The translations under genes were made by a program, and so were the position numbers. Positions 1-8,910 of a DNA stretch of 64,000 nt are shown here, piece after piece. Each line of letters starts with the position of its first letter. Positions within the stretch are counted from its first letter, which is position 1. The stretch comes from Methylobacillus gramineus (GTDB taxonomy: Bacteria; Pseudomonadota; Gammaproteobacteria; Burkholderiales; Methylophilaceae): NCBI RefSeq assembly GCF_020532675.1, contig NZ_JAJAVE010000001.1:558001-622000 (forward strand). The letters run 5' to 3'. Below the pieces are notes generated by a model, which had not been told where the DNA came from, did no database searches, and saw only the letters and a program-made list of their open reading frames with translations.

Positions 1-1
1 A

Positions 2-2275
2 TTGGGGCTGCCGCTTGAATATGTCCCAGCTTCTATCCAGCTGGTGACAGGGCCGCAATTACAGAAGCAACGCAGCGTGACGATTGCGGATTACATGAAC
101 CAGAATCTGCAAGGTGTGAGCGTCAATGAAACGCAGAATAATCCGTTTCAGCCTGACATTTTATTTCGCGGCTATACCGCTTCACCTTTGCTAGGAACGC
201 CTCAGGGCCTGTCAGTCTTTGTTGACGGCGTACGTGTCAATGAGCCGTTCGGTGATGCAGTGAACTGGGATCTGATTCCAGTCAATGCGATTCAAGGAAT
301 GTCCCTGATCCCCGGATCCAATCCAGTATTTGGCTTGAATACCTTGGGTGGCGCGATTTCTGTGCAAACCAAGAGCGGCCGCACCAATCAAGGTGGCGCA
401 CTTGAGGCCTATACTGGCTCATGGGGCCGTAAAGTTGGATCTGCTGAGTACGGTGGTGTGTCACAAGATGGTTCTGTTGATTACTTTGTATCCGCGACAT
501 CTTTCCGTGAAGATGGATGGCGTGATCACTCTCCTACTGATGTACGCCAGATATTTGGCAAGGTAGGTTGGCAGAATGAGACCAGTAAGCTTGATTTGAG
601 CTATACCGGTGCTGATAACGACATGATAGGTAATGGCCTTATTCAGCGTGAGCTGATGCGTAGCCTCGGCCGTGATGCAATCCACACCCGTCCGGATCAA
701 ACTCGCAACACCATGAACTTTCTGAATCTCTCTGGTAGCCATTGGTTTAATGATGATGTATTGCTTACTGCCAATACCTATTATCGCCAGTCCAATCGCA
801 AGACTTTGAATGGGGATATCAACGATGATTTCGAGGCAGATGATGCGGATAATAACGGGATTATTGATTCAGCAGAGTTAGATGCAGCCATTGCAGATTG
901 CCAGGCGAATAATGATGCAGATGAATTCTGTACTGGTGCGATCAATCGTAGCAATACCAGACAGAAAGGTTACGGATTTAATGCGCAATTGGCATTTAAC
1001 CAACCCTTCTTGGAAAAGAAGAACCAGTTGATCGTCGGTGCTGGTTACGATCACTCCAAAATCAAGTTCACGCAATCTTCAGAGTATGGTTTGCTCAATG
1101 CTTCCCGTGGTATCAATGGCCTGGGCTTTATGGGTGACGAAAACGTCGTTAACCTGCACGGCAAGACAGATACATGGAGTCTTTTTGCTACTGATACCTT
1201 GTCGCTGAATGAGTTCTGGCATCTGACACTGTCCGGTCGTTATAACCGTACCACGGTAGATAACACGGATAAGATTAATGCGCCTGGTTCATTGTTGGAT
1301 CCACTCGATCCAAATTCTGATCAAACATTGACTGGCAAGCATCATTTCAACCGGTTTAATCCTGCCATCGGCCTGACGTTTACGCCAAGCAAGGATTTGA
1401 CCGTGTATGGGTCTTATAACGAAGGTACACGTGCACCAACTTCAATGGAGCTTGGCTGTGCAAATCCGCTGGTGCCATGTAAGTTGCCTAACGCGATGGC
1501 AGGTGATCCTCCTCTCAAGCAGGTGGTGGCCAAGACCTTTGAGGCCGGGGTACGGGGTAATCTGACTCAGGCAATCAAATGGTCTGCTGCCGTTTACCGT
1601 GCTGAAAACCATGATGACATCCAGTTTATTTCCAACAACGTAGCTGGCCTGGGCTATTTTGATAACGTAGGCAAGACAAGACGTGTTGGGATTGATACCA
1701 GCTTGATTGGTACGCAGGGAGATTTCAGCTGGTCTGCCGGGTATAGCTATGTGAGAGCGACTTATGAAAGCGATTTGAATTTGCTGAATGAAGTCAACTC
1801 GACTGCTAGTAATGATCAAATCCAGGTCAGGAAAGGTGATCGTTTAGCCAATATTCCTGAGCATCAATTCAAACTGCGAGTGCAATATGAGGTGACACCA
1901 CACTGGAGCATAGGCACCAATCTCACCATGTTCTCTGATGTCTATGTGCGAGGTAATGAAAACAATCGTCATCGTGCCAATGATGGCGACGACGACCATT
2001 ACCAAGGCAGCGGCAAGCTAGGTGGATATACCGTGGTTAACGTGGATACTAGTTACCGGTTTAGCCATGGCTGGAGCGTGTTTGCCAAAGCGATCAACAT
2101 TTTTGACAAAGAGTACGCTACAGGTGGCATGTTGGGAGAAACTTTCCTGAATGATGGCGGCCAGTTCACAGGCAATGAAAGAACGTCGGCGTATGCCATG
2201 CCGGGTGCTCCACGTGCAGGCTGGATTGGCGTGCGTTGGGAGTTCGGTGGTCCCAAGAATGTAGCTGCCAATTAA
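2..2275 (+). CDS. TonB-dependent outer-membrane receptor (5' end outside window)
   Basis: Outer-membrane, energy-coupled uptake receptor. The open frame runs in from the left edge, so the signal peptide and TonB box are missing; the first visible TTG is probably internal. A plug domain (about residues 20-125, with FRGY, a VDGVRVNEPFGD stretch and LGGAI) is followed by a long beta-barrel with the usual late GSYNEGTRAPTSMELGC region. Residues 281-292 form a canonical EF-hand loop (D1, D3, N5, G6, D9, E12) in a hydrophilic, probably extracellular insert with two nearby cysteines, which suggests binding of calcium or another hard metal. The substrate cannot be read from sequence. A sigma54-type response regulator follows 24 bp downstream and may be co-transcribed. 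Confidence 0.93.
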   Translation: MGLPLEYVPASIQLVTGPQLQKQRSVTIADYMNQNLQGVSVNETQNNPFQPDILFRGYTASPLLGTPQGLSVFVDGVRVNEPFGDAVNWDLIPVNAIQGMSLIPGSNPVFGLNTLGGAISVQTKSGRTNQGGALEAYTGSWGRKVGSAEYGGVSQDGSVDYFVSATSFREDGWRDHSPTDVRQIFGKVGWQNETSKLDLSYTGADNDMIGNGLIQRELMRSLGRDAIHTRPDQTRNTMNFLNLSGSHWFNDDVLLTANTYYRQSNRKTLNGDINDDFEADDADNNGIIDSAELDAAIADCQANNDADEFCTGAINRSNTRQKGYGFNAQLAFNQPFLEKKNQLIVGAGYDHSKIKFTQSSEYGLLNASRGINGLGFMGDENVVNLHGKTDTWSLFATDTLSLNEFWHLTLSGRYNRTTVDNTDKINAPGSLLDPLDPNSDQTLTGKHHFNRFNPAIGLTFTPSKDLTVYGSYNEGTRAPTSMELGCANPLVPCKLPNAMAGDPPLKQVVAKTFEAGVRGNLTQAIKWSAAVYRAENHDDIQFISNNVAGLGYFDNVGKTRRVGIDTSLIGTQGDFSWSAGYSYVRATYESDLNLLNEVNSTASNDQIQVRKGDRLANIPEHQFKLRVQYEVTPHWSIGTNLTMFSDVYVRGNENNRHRANDGDDDHYQGSGKLGGYTVVNVDTSYRFSHGWSVFAKAINIFDKEYATGGMLGETFLNDGGQFTGNERTSAYAMPGAPRAGWIGVRWEFGGPKNVAAN

Positions 2276-2299
2276 TATTAATCTGTAACGGAACACACT

Positions 2300-3721
2300 A
2301 TGCAAGTACACGTACCTGATAACGCAGTTAAACCCCATGTTGAAAAGCTTGGGCAAAAGGTGCGTGTATTGCTGGTGGAAGATGAAGTGATTTTTGCCCG
2401 TGCTGTTGCCAAGCGGTTGCAGCAAGCGGGTTATGATTGTGAGCATGCAGAAACACTGGCGGATGGGCGCGAGCTTGCCCGCCAGTTTATGCCTGACCTT
2501 GCATTGCTGGACATGCGCCTGCCTGATGGCAATGGCCATGATCTTTTGCCTGAATTTATTGCCAAGGGTATTTCCGTCATCTCCATGACCGCGCATGGCG
2601 AGGTAAGTGATGCGGTGAATGCCATGAAGCTTGGTGCGACGGATTATTTAAAAAAACCAGTAGATCTCGAAGAGTTGCTACTGACGATAGAGAAGGCAGA
2701 GGCTTCTGCCAAACTCAAACATCACCTGGACTATTCCCGTCAACGTAACGCGCATGCCACTGAGCGTGTCGAGCTGCTGGGCGATAGCCCCGCCATGAAC
2801 AGCGTGCGCGCGCAAGTTGAGCGATTTGCCCAGCTGACGACATTTTCTGACTCCATTCCTCCCACTGTACTGATCCAGGGGGAAACCGGTACTGGCAAGG
2901 ATGTGGCCGCACGTTTGCTGCACCTATCCTGTGCGAATAGCAACCGTCCTTTTGTGCATGTGGATTGTGCCTCACTGCCAGCGGAGTTGATTGAGAGTGA
3001 ACTATTTGGCCATGAAAAAGGCGCTTTCACCAGTGCTCAAGGTTCGCGTTGCGGACTGATTGAAGCCGCGGAAGATGGCACCTTGTTCCTGGATGAAATT
3101 GGCGAATTACCATTGGCATTGCAGGCCAAGCTGTTGAATGTGCTTGAACGTCGCATGGTACGGCGTTTAGGGGCGACCAAGGAGCATCCGGTACTGGCCC
3201 GGTTTGTTGCCGCCACCAATCGAGATCTGCATCAGATGGTGCTGGAAGGCCGCTTCCGCTCGGATCTGTTTTATCGTCTCAATGTATTGACCATGAATAT
3301 GCCGCCTTTGCGTGAGCGGGGGGATGACATCCTCTTACTTGCAAGAAACTTTGCAGCACAGACTGAGCGTCGCTATGGTCTGGAAACGCGCCCCTTTTCC
3401 GTGGATGCGGCCAATATGATTCGTCACTATGGCTGGCCTGGCAATGTGCGCGAGCTCAAGCATCAGATAAGTCGCGCTGTGCTACTTGGCCGCGAAAGCC
3501 AAATCATGCCCCAGGACCTGGCCTTGCCAGGTGTGGGTTTGCCAATAGCAGACATGGTCACGGCACATGAGTCTGGCGTTACACTCGATTCGGCAGAGAA
3601 AATGCTAATCGAAAATGCCCTGCGCCAATCTAACCGAAATGTCTCTGAGGCAGCCCGTCAGCTGGGTATTACCCGTATGGCAATGCGCTACAGGATGGAG
3701 CGACACGGCATTAAGTCTTAG
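2300..3721 (+). CDS. NtrC-family sigma54-dependent response regulator
   Basis: A 473-aa transcription activator. The receiver domain (residues 22-135) has phospho-acceptor D71 and the acidic pocket E28/D29, with the conserved K at 118-119. The AAA+ sigma54-activation domain (about 158-390) has Walker A GETGTGKD at 194-201, Walker B LFLDEIGE at 262-269, and a sigma54-contact loop reading GAFTSA at 241-246 instead of the usual GAFTGA. A Fis-type helix-turn-helix ends the protein (about 430-473). No cognate histidine kinase is adjacent. The 24-bp gap to the TonB receptor upstream suggests an operon, so it may control that uptake system; this is inference. Confidence 0.93.
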   Translation: MQVHVPDNAVKPHVEKLGQKVRVLLVEDEVIFARAVAKRLQQAGYDCEHAETLADGRELARQFMPDLALLDMRLPDGNGHDLLPEFIAKGISVISMTAHGEVSDAVNAMKLGATDYLKKPVDLEELLLTIEKAEASAKLKHHLDYSRQRNAHATERVELLGDSPAMNSVRAQVERFAQLTTFSDSIPPTVLIQGETGTGKDVAARLLHLSCANSNRPFVHVDCASLPAELIESELFGHEKGAFTSAQGSRCGLIEAAEDGTLFLDEIGELPLALQAKLLNVLERRMVRRLGATKEHPVLARFVAATNRDLHQMVLEGRFRSDLFYRLNVLTMNMPPLRERGDDILLLARNFAAQTERRYGLETRPFSVDAANMIRHYGWPGNVRELKHQISRAVLLGRESQIMPQDLALPGVGLPIADMVTAHESGVTLDSAEKMLIENALRQSNRNVSEAARQLGITRMAMRYRMERHGIKS

Positions 3722-4006
3722 TGTTGTAATGAATCGCATTATTTGGATAATTGTCCTGCGGTAATCTTGCATGTTCATCTCTAGCCCGCATTCAGTTGGG
3801 CTGACTATCATCATATTGAATACTGGCATTATCCCAACCATGGAGATAGGCCGTTTTCTGCATAATCCAACTATGCTCCAATCATTGCCAATGACTACCT
3901 TCTGTATCGCCTTTAAGCTGAGTGTGACGATATGCACTAAAGCCGGAGGTACGCTGCTCGTGGTATCATTTGCGGCAATTCATCGCTATTTAATCCCGGA
4001 GTTTTC

Positions 4007-5203
4007 ATGAGAATCGGTACCCCTTTAAGCCCAGTTGCTACACGCGTAATGTTGTTAGGTAGCGGTGAGTTGGGCAAAGAGGTGATTATCGCCCTGCAAA
4101 GACTTGGGGTTGAAGTGATTGCGGTTGATCGCTATGCCAATGCCCCTGGACATCAGGTGGCTCATCGTGCGCATGTCATTGACATGACAGATGCGGATGC
4201 CTTGCGCGCCCTGATTGCTGCCGAGCAGCCACACCTGATTGTGCCGGAAATCGAGGCTTTGAATACCGATCTGCTGGCGGAGATTGAAGCTTCTGGCAAT
4301 ACTCGTGTGATTCCCACGGTGAAGGCGGTGCAACTGACCATGAACCGCGAGGGCATACGCCGACTCGCTGCTGAAGAGTTAAAGCTGCCCACTTCTCCCT
4401 ACGCTTTTGCCAATAGTCTGCAGTCCTTGCAGCAATCAATTGAGGGAGGCATTGGCTATCCCTGTTTTATCAAGCCGACCATGTCATCTTCCGGCAAGGG
4501 ACAATCACGCATTACTGGACCTGAACAGATTGCGGAAGCCTGGGAATATGCGGCCACTGCTGGACGTGTGAATCAGGGCGTGGTCATTGTGGAAGGCCAG
4601 ATTGATTTTGATTATGAAATCACTTTGCTGACTGTGCGGGCCAATAACGCACAGGGTGAAGTGGAAACCAGTTTTTGTGCGCCCATCGGCCATTTGCAGG
4701 AAAAGGGTGACTACATTGAAAGCTGGCAGCCACAAGCCATGACGCCATTGGCGTTGGAGCGTGCGCAACAGATTGCGAAGGCTGTGACGGATAGCCTTGG
4801 AGGGTTGGGTTTGTTTGGCGTGGAATTATTCGTTAAAGGTAATGATGTCTGGTTCTCTGAGGTAAGCCCCCGTCCGCATGATACTGGCATGGTGACCATG
4901 GCTAGCCAGCGTTTCAGCGAGTTCGACTTGCATGCACGCGCGATTCTTGGCCTGCCGGTTAACGTCAGCCAGAGTCGTCCTGGCGCCAGTGCGGTGATTT
5001 ATGGTGGTGTTGAAAGCGAGCAACTGGTGTTTGAGCATGTGGAACAAGCATTGGCAGTGCCGGAGTCTGATATTCGTTTGTTCGGCAAACCGGAATCCTT
5101 TGTGCGTCGTCGTATGGGGGTTGCCCTGGCGACTGGTGACAATGTGGAAGAAGCACGTACCAGAGCGCGCGAAGCAGCAAGCCTGGTCAAGACGTCTGCT
5201 TGA
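4007..5203 (+). CDS. purT: Formate-dependent phosphoribosylglycinamide formyltransferase
   Basis: PurT makes formyl-GAR from GAR, formate and ATP in purine synthesis, bypassing formyl-tetrahydrofolate. The 398-aa length fits the family (about 390). The N-terminal GSGELGKEV nucleotide-fold motif is followed by an ATP-grasp core ([13 protein letters not shown]; the acidic metal ligands around LFGVELFV and [14 protein letters not shown]). The ATG at 4007 follows a GGAG element. The 285 bp upstream hold no convincing gene. In an organism with C1 metabolism, formate would be a natural substrate, but the enzyme is widespread. The next gene starts 13 bp downstream, so the two are probably co-transcribed. 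Confidence 0.97.
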   Translation: MRIGTPLSPVATRVMLLGSGELGKEVIIALQRLGVEVIAVDRYANAPGHQVAHRAHVIDMTDADALRALIAAEQPHLIVPEIEALNTDLLAEIEASGNTRVIPTVKAVQLTMNREGIRRLAAEELKLPTSPYAFANSLQSLQQSIEGGIGYPCFIKPTMSSSGKGQSRITGPEQIAEAWEYAATAGRVNQGVVIVEGQIDFDYEITLLTVRANNAQGEVETSFCAPIGHLQEKGDYIESWQPQAMTPLALERAQQIAKAVTDSLGGLGLFGVELFVKGNDVWFSEVSPRPHDTGMVTMASQRFSEFDLHARAILGLPVNVSQSRPGASAVIYGGVESEQLVFEHVEQALAVPESDIRLFGKPESFVRRRMGVALATGDNVEEARTRAREAASLVKTSA

Positions 5204-5216
5204 ATGAGGCTTCAGT

Positions 5217-5630
5217 ATGCTGGATAAGATAGGAGAGCCTGGCAGCAGCAAGGCGACATTTTTTGACTTGCTGGGTGGTGTAGAGAGAATCCGGGAGTTG
5301 GTTGAACGCTTTTATGATGTGATGGATACGGATACTCGCGCTGCCGCCTTGCGAGCACTCCATCCCGAAGACTTGACCTCTGCGCGTGAAAAACTCTTTA
5401 TGTTCTTGACTGGCTGGACCGGTGGGCCGCAACTCTATATTGAACGTTATGGTCATCCTCGTTTACGCATGCGGCATATGCCGTTTGCCATTGATGAGTC
5501 TGCCCGTGATCAGTGGATGTATTGCATGATCAAGGCGATGAATGATATCGGTGTGGATGATGCCGTGATGACTAAGTTGAGCGAGGCATTGTGGGGTGTG
5601 GCTGATTTCATGCGTAATCGTGAAGGATAA
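5217..5630 (+). CDS. Group II truncated haemoglobin
   Basis: A 137-aa 2-on-2 globin of the TrbO/GlbO class, a small cytoplasmic haem protein that binds O2 or NO. Visible signatures are Tyr B10 (Y33 in VERFY), the proximal His F8 (H87 in RMRHMPF) and the group II Trp G8 (W100 in RDQWMY), plus the GG turn before the E/F region (WTGGP). It sits 13 bp after purT and ahead of a strong bidirectional terminator, so it is the last gene of that unit. The physiological role (O2 delivery, NO or peroxide detoxification) cannot be decided from sequence. Confidence 0.94.
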   Translation: MLDKIGEPGSSKATFFDLLGGVERIRELVERFYDVMDTDTRAAALRALHPEDLTSAREKLFMFLTGWTGGPQLYIERYGHPRLRMRHMPFAIDESARDQWMYCMIKAMNDIGVDDAVMTKLSEALWGVADFMRNREG

Positions 5631-5680
5631 AGACTTTCACTGTGCTTGATGTGTGACGTATGGATGCAATGATCTGAAAT

Positions 5681-5707
5681 AAAAAAGGCGCTGAAAGCGC
5701 CTTTTTT
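5681..5707. terminator. Bidirectional rho-independent terminator
   Basis: A GC stem (GGCGC/GCGCC with a TGAAA loop) flanked by six A on the left and six T on the right. It lies between the convergent truncated-haemoglobin and RhlE genes and can end transcripts from both sides. Confidence 0.9.
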
Positions 5708-5732
5708 ATTAGCCAGCATCTAATCTGTAAAC

Positions 5733-7136
5733 TTACTGCTTGCGTAAGCCACCCAGTAGCGCTGCTAGTTCTTTTTTGGGTTTGTTGCTGTCCCTCACGC
5801 TGATAGGCTTAGGTGCGGGTGCATCGACAGATGGCTCGTAAGGCTTGAAAAACCAATCGTCTTCTTTCTTACGCGAGCTTGGTCGTGAAGCAGAAGGGGA
5901 GCTGGTTGGGTTAGAGGGCTGTCTGCGTGCACTTGCGCGTGGTGTGGGCTCTAGACTGGCACTGGCTGAGACTTCTGCTTTTTCCTTGGGAATTTCGCGC
6001 TTGATCAGCTTCTCGATTTCCTTGAGGAATTTTTCCTCTTCTGGCGCTACCAGTGAGATGGCAATACCAGAAGCCCCTGCACGGCCAGTACGGCCTATGC
6101 GGTGAACATAATCCTCTGCAGCACTTGGCAGCTCGTAATTGATGACCATAGGTAGCTGGTCAATGTCCAGTCCACGTGCGGCAACATCCGTTGCCACCAA
6201 TGCGGTGATTTTGTTTTGCTTGAAAGCATCCAGTGCCTGTATACGCTCAAGCTGGCTTTTGTCGCCATGGATAGCGCCAGCGGCGATGCCTTCTTTTTCA
6301 AGATGGCGCGCCAGACGGCTGGCTGTGAGCTTGGTCTTGGTAAATATGATGGCCTGTGTTGCCTGCTTGCGTAGTAAGTCAGCCAGGGCATTTTGCTTGT
6401 CAGCAGAGCTGACCAGCAGGATTTTTTGTGTGACGTTTTCAGAGGTTGCATTACTGCGTGCAACTTCGATCAAGGTCGGATTAGTCAGGAACTCTTCTGA
6501 AAGTTTTTTGATTTCATTGGAGAACGTGGCTGAGAACATCAGGTTCTGCCGCTTCTTTGGCAATAGTGCCAGGATGCGTTTGAGATCTGGCATAAATCCC
6601 ATGTCGAGCATGCGATCTGCTTCATCAAGTATCAGTATCTGTACTTGTCCCAGTTGTACTGTGCGTTGTTCTACATGGTCGAGCAGGCGTCCGGGTGTTG
6701 CCACCAGTATCTCCACCCCTTTCATCAGGGTTGGAGTCTGGGACTTGATATCAACACCACCGAAAACTACTAATGAACGCAGCGGCGTATGCTTGGCATA
6801 GGTTTTAACACTTTCTTCCACCTGGATTGCCAGCTCACGGGTTGGCGTCAGGATCAGCGCCCTTACCGGATGTCGCGCCGGTGAGGCGCTGGAGCTGGCT
6901 TGTGGCAGTAGCTGCTGTAGCAGGGGCAGGGTAAACGCGGCTGTTTTGCCGGTACCGGTCTGCGCGCCTGCCATCAGGTCGCCACCGTTCAGCACCACAG
7001 GAATAGCCTGAGCCTGAATAGGAGTAGGAGTAGTGTAACCCGACTCATCCAGCGCCTTGAGAAGCTCAGGCGCCAGATTGAGTGATGCAAAGCTGATAGT
7101 CTCTGTGTTCACGTTTTCTTCGGTAGTGTTATACAA
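5733..7136 (-). CDS. rhlE: DEAD-box RNA helicase, RhlE type (copy 1)
   Basis: ATP-dependent RNA helicase of about 467 aa. In order it shows the Q motif (TPTPIQAQAI), motif I AQTGTGKT, PTRELA, DEAD, SAT, and motif VI HRIGRTGRAG. A basic, Ser/Pro/Arg-rich tail follows, ending in a short KKELAALLGGLRKQ segment. The start is uncertain: the TTG at 7136 gives the longest frame, while a GTG at 7112 is another option; neither has a strong ribosome site. It begins 6 bp after the stop of a second RhlE gene, so the two form a tandem operon. Likely roles are ribosome assembly or RNA turnover in the cold. Confidence 0.95.
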   Translation of the reverse strand: MYNTTEENVNTETISFASLNLAPELLKALDESGYTTPTPIQAQAIPVVLNGGDLMAGAQTGTGKTAAFTLPLLQQLLPQASSSASPARHPVRALILTPTRELAIQVEESVKTYAKHTPLRSLVVFGGVDIKSQTPTLMKGVEILVATPGRLLDHVEQRTVQLGQVQILILDEADRMLDMGFMPDLKRILALLPKKRQNLMFSATFSNEIKKLSEEFLTNPTLIEVARSNATSENVTQKILLVSSADKQNALADLLRKQATQAIIFTKTKLTASRLARHLEKEGIAAGAIHGDKSQLERIQALDAFKQNKITALVATDVAARGLDIDQLPMVINYELPSAAEDYVHRIGRTGRAGASGIAISLVAPEEEKFLKEIEKLIKREIPKEKAEVSASASLEPTPRASARRQPSNPTSSPSASRPSSRKKEDDWFFKPYEPSVDAPAPKPISVRDSNKPKKELAALLGGLRKQ

Positions 7137-7142
7137 GATTAA

Positions 7143-8558
7143 TTAAGCAAAGCTGCGTGGGCGGCGTGCTGGGCGGTCACCATCATGGCGCTTGGGGGCG
7201 CCAAATTTGTCACCACCACGATTGGCTTCACCGCGAGGAGCATCGCCACGACCACTAGCAGCACGGTCACCGAAAGTACGGCCTTCTGGACGTGCACTGT
7301 TGTTGTCGCGATTACCGGCATAGCCTTGACCACGAGGCTTGAAGCCGCCTGCATTGCCACCAGGACGTTGGCCTGGACGGCTGCTGCGTGGCTTGTCAGC
7401 GCGATCAGTACGTGGTGCAGGACGCTTAGGCTCGAGGCCTTCAATCACGGAGATTTCAAGACGCTGGCCTGTGTACTGCTCGATCTTGCGCAGTTGATGG
7501 CGATCAATGTGGGAAGCAAATGACAAGGCAACGCCTGTGTTGCCAGCACGGCCTGTACGGCCGATGCGGTGCACATAATCCTCAGCAAACTTCGGCAGAT
7601 CGTAGTTGATGACGTGAGTGATGCCATGCACGTCGATACCACGCGCAGCCACGTCAGTAGCCACCAGGATACGCACATCACCGTGACGCAGCTTGGTCAG
7701 GGTGCGGTTACGTGCACCTTGAGTCATGTCGCCATGCAGGGCAGCAGATTTGTGGCCGGCTGCGTACAAGTCTTCAGCCAGCAAGTCAGCGTGACGCTTG
7801 GTTGATGTAAATACAATCGCCTGATTCACTTCAGGAGCAATTAGCAAGTGCTCCAGCAGCTTGTTCTTGTGTGCCATGTCATCTACAAACAACAATTTCT
7901 GTTCGATGTTGGCATGTTTTTCTTTTTGCGCTGCAATCTGGATGCTCTTTGGATTCTTCAGCAGCGTCTTGGCGATACTGGCGATCTGACCTTCAAACGT
8001 GGCTGAGAACATCAATGTTTGGCGCTCGCTTGGCAAGGCAGCTGAAATGCGCTCGATATCCGGCATGAAACCCATGTCCAGCATACGGTCGGCTTCATCC
8101 AGAATCAGCATTTGCAGGCGGGACATATCAATACGACCGCGTTCCATGTGATCCAGCAAGCGACCTGGAGTGGCTACCAGGATGTCCAAAGGCTGGGACA
8201 GCAACTTGTTTTGCAGTGGGTAAGGCATACCGCCTACGATACTGACAGTGCGTGCGCGCAGGAATTTACCGTACTTGCGGGCGGCTTCGTTCACCTGTGC
8301 AGCAAGTTCACGGGTTGGTGTCAATACCAGAATACGTGGTCCACGACTCTTGGCTGGATGTGGAGTGGCCAGCAGGTCCAGGGCTGGCAGGATAAATGCG
8401 GCAGTTTTGCCGGTACCGGTTTGAGCGGAGGCCATCAAGTCATGGCCAGCCAGTACTTCAGGAATCGCCTGAGCCTGGATAGGAGTTGGGGTGTTATAAC
8501 CTGCCTCAGCTAAAGCACGCATGATGGCAGGATTTAAATTCAAGCTTTCAAAAGACAC
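7143..8558 (-). CDS. rhlE: DEAD-box RNA helicase, RhlE type (copy 2, RGG-rich tail)
   Basis: ATP-dependent RNA helicase of 471 aa with the full motif set (TPTPIQAQAI, AQTGTGKT, PTRELAA, DEAD, SAT, HRIGRTGRAG). The C-terminal 90 residues are rich in Gly, Arg, Asn and Asp with RG/RGG-like repeats, a typical RNA-binding tail. I place the start at the GTG at 8558, giving MSFESLNLNPAIM as in RhlE proteins, because an AAGGGA ribosome site lies about 5 nt upstream; a TTG at 8573 lengthens the frame by 5 residues but lacks such a site. It is the first gene of the minus-strand helicase pair. Confidence 0.95.
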   Translation of the reverse strand: MSFESLNLNPAIMRALAEAGYNTPTPIQAQAIPEVLAGHDLMASAQTGTGKTAAFILPALDLLATPHPAKSRGPRILVLTPTRELAAQVNEAARKYGKFLRARTVSIVGGMPYPLQNKLLSQPLDILVATPGRLLDHMERGRIDMSRLQMLILDEADRMLDMGFMPDIERISAALPSERQTLMFSATFEGQIASIAKTLLKNPKSIQIAAQKEKHANIEQKLLFVDDMAHKNKLLEHLLIAPEVNQAIVFTSTKRHADLLAEDLYAAGHKSAALHGDMTQGARNRTLTKLRHGDVRILVATDVAARGIDVHGITHVINYDLPKFAEDYVHRIGRTGRAGNTGVALSFASHIDRHQLRKIEQYTGQRLEISVIEGLEPKRPAPRTDRADKPRSSRPGQRPGGNAGGFKPRGQGYAGNRDNNSARPEGRTFGDRAASGRGDAPRGEANRGGDKFGAPKRHDGDRPARRPRSFA

Positions 8559-8910
8559 AAAATTCCCTTTCAAGGAAAAACAAAGGAGTCCTGATCAAGA
8601 CCCCAAAAGGGCGCAAGCAGACGCAACGATAGTGCCTTTATCAGGCAAATATCAGGCGCAATATACTAAGAGTAAATTAGCATTCTTACCGGCGCACGGG
8701 CATAGCCACTAACCGGTAACAAAAGCAAGAGAGCCGCAAAAATTACATCGGGCTTCGAGAGGCTAGGGCGATGAATCATCAATCCGTAAATGAATTGAAT
8801 CAGCCGCGCAGTATATAGGTTGTCCTTAATTTGTCAAAGGTTTTATGCAAGGGTTTAACAAAGACTGTGTTAAAATCGCGCACTTTTTCGCAATTACTAG
8901 AGAATCACAC
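8559..8910. other. Divergent intergenic region, rhlE / typA
   Basis: About 350 bp between divergently transcribed genes, expected to hold both promoters and a fairly long leader for the minus-strand helicase operon. Apart from a TAAAAT -10-like hexamer ahead of typA I see no convincing gene, hairpin or riboswitch. Confidence 0.5.
8871..8876 (+). promoter_or_regulatory. Candidate -10 element of typA
   Basis: TAAAAT would place the transcription start near 8883, some 28 nt before the typA ATG at 8911. No good -35 is seen at the standard distance. If used, it excludes the upstream in-frame ATG at 8845 as a start. Confidence 0.35.

Noticed and set aside
3771-4010. 79-aa open frame overlapping the purT start
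   Set aside because: No recognisable protein character, no ribosome site, and it sits in the probable purT promoter region; an antisense frame over the same area (3605-3937) is equally unsupported.
8845-8910. Extended N-terminus of TypA
   Set aside because: The additional 22 residues do not match the family and lie partly upstream of the likely -10 element.
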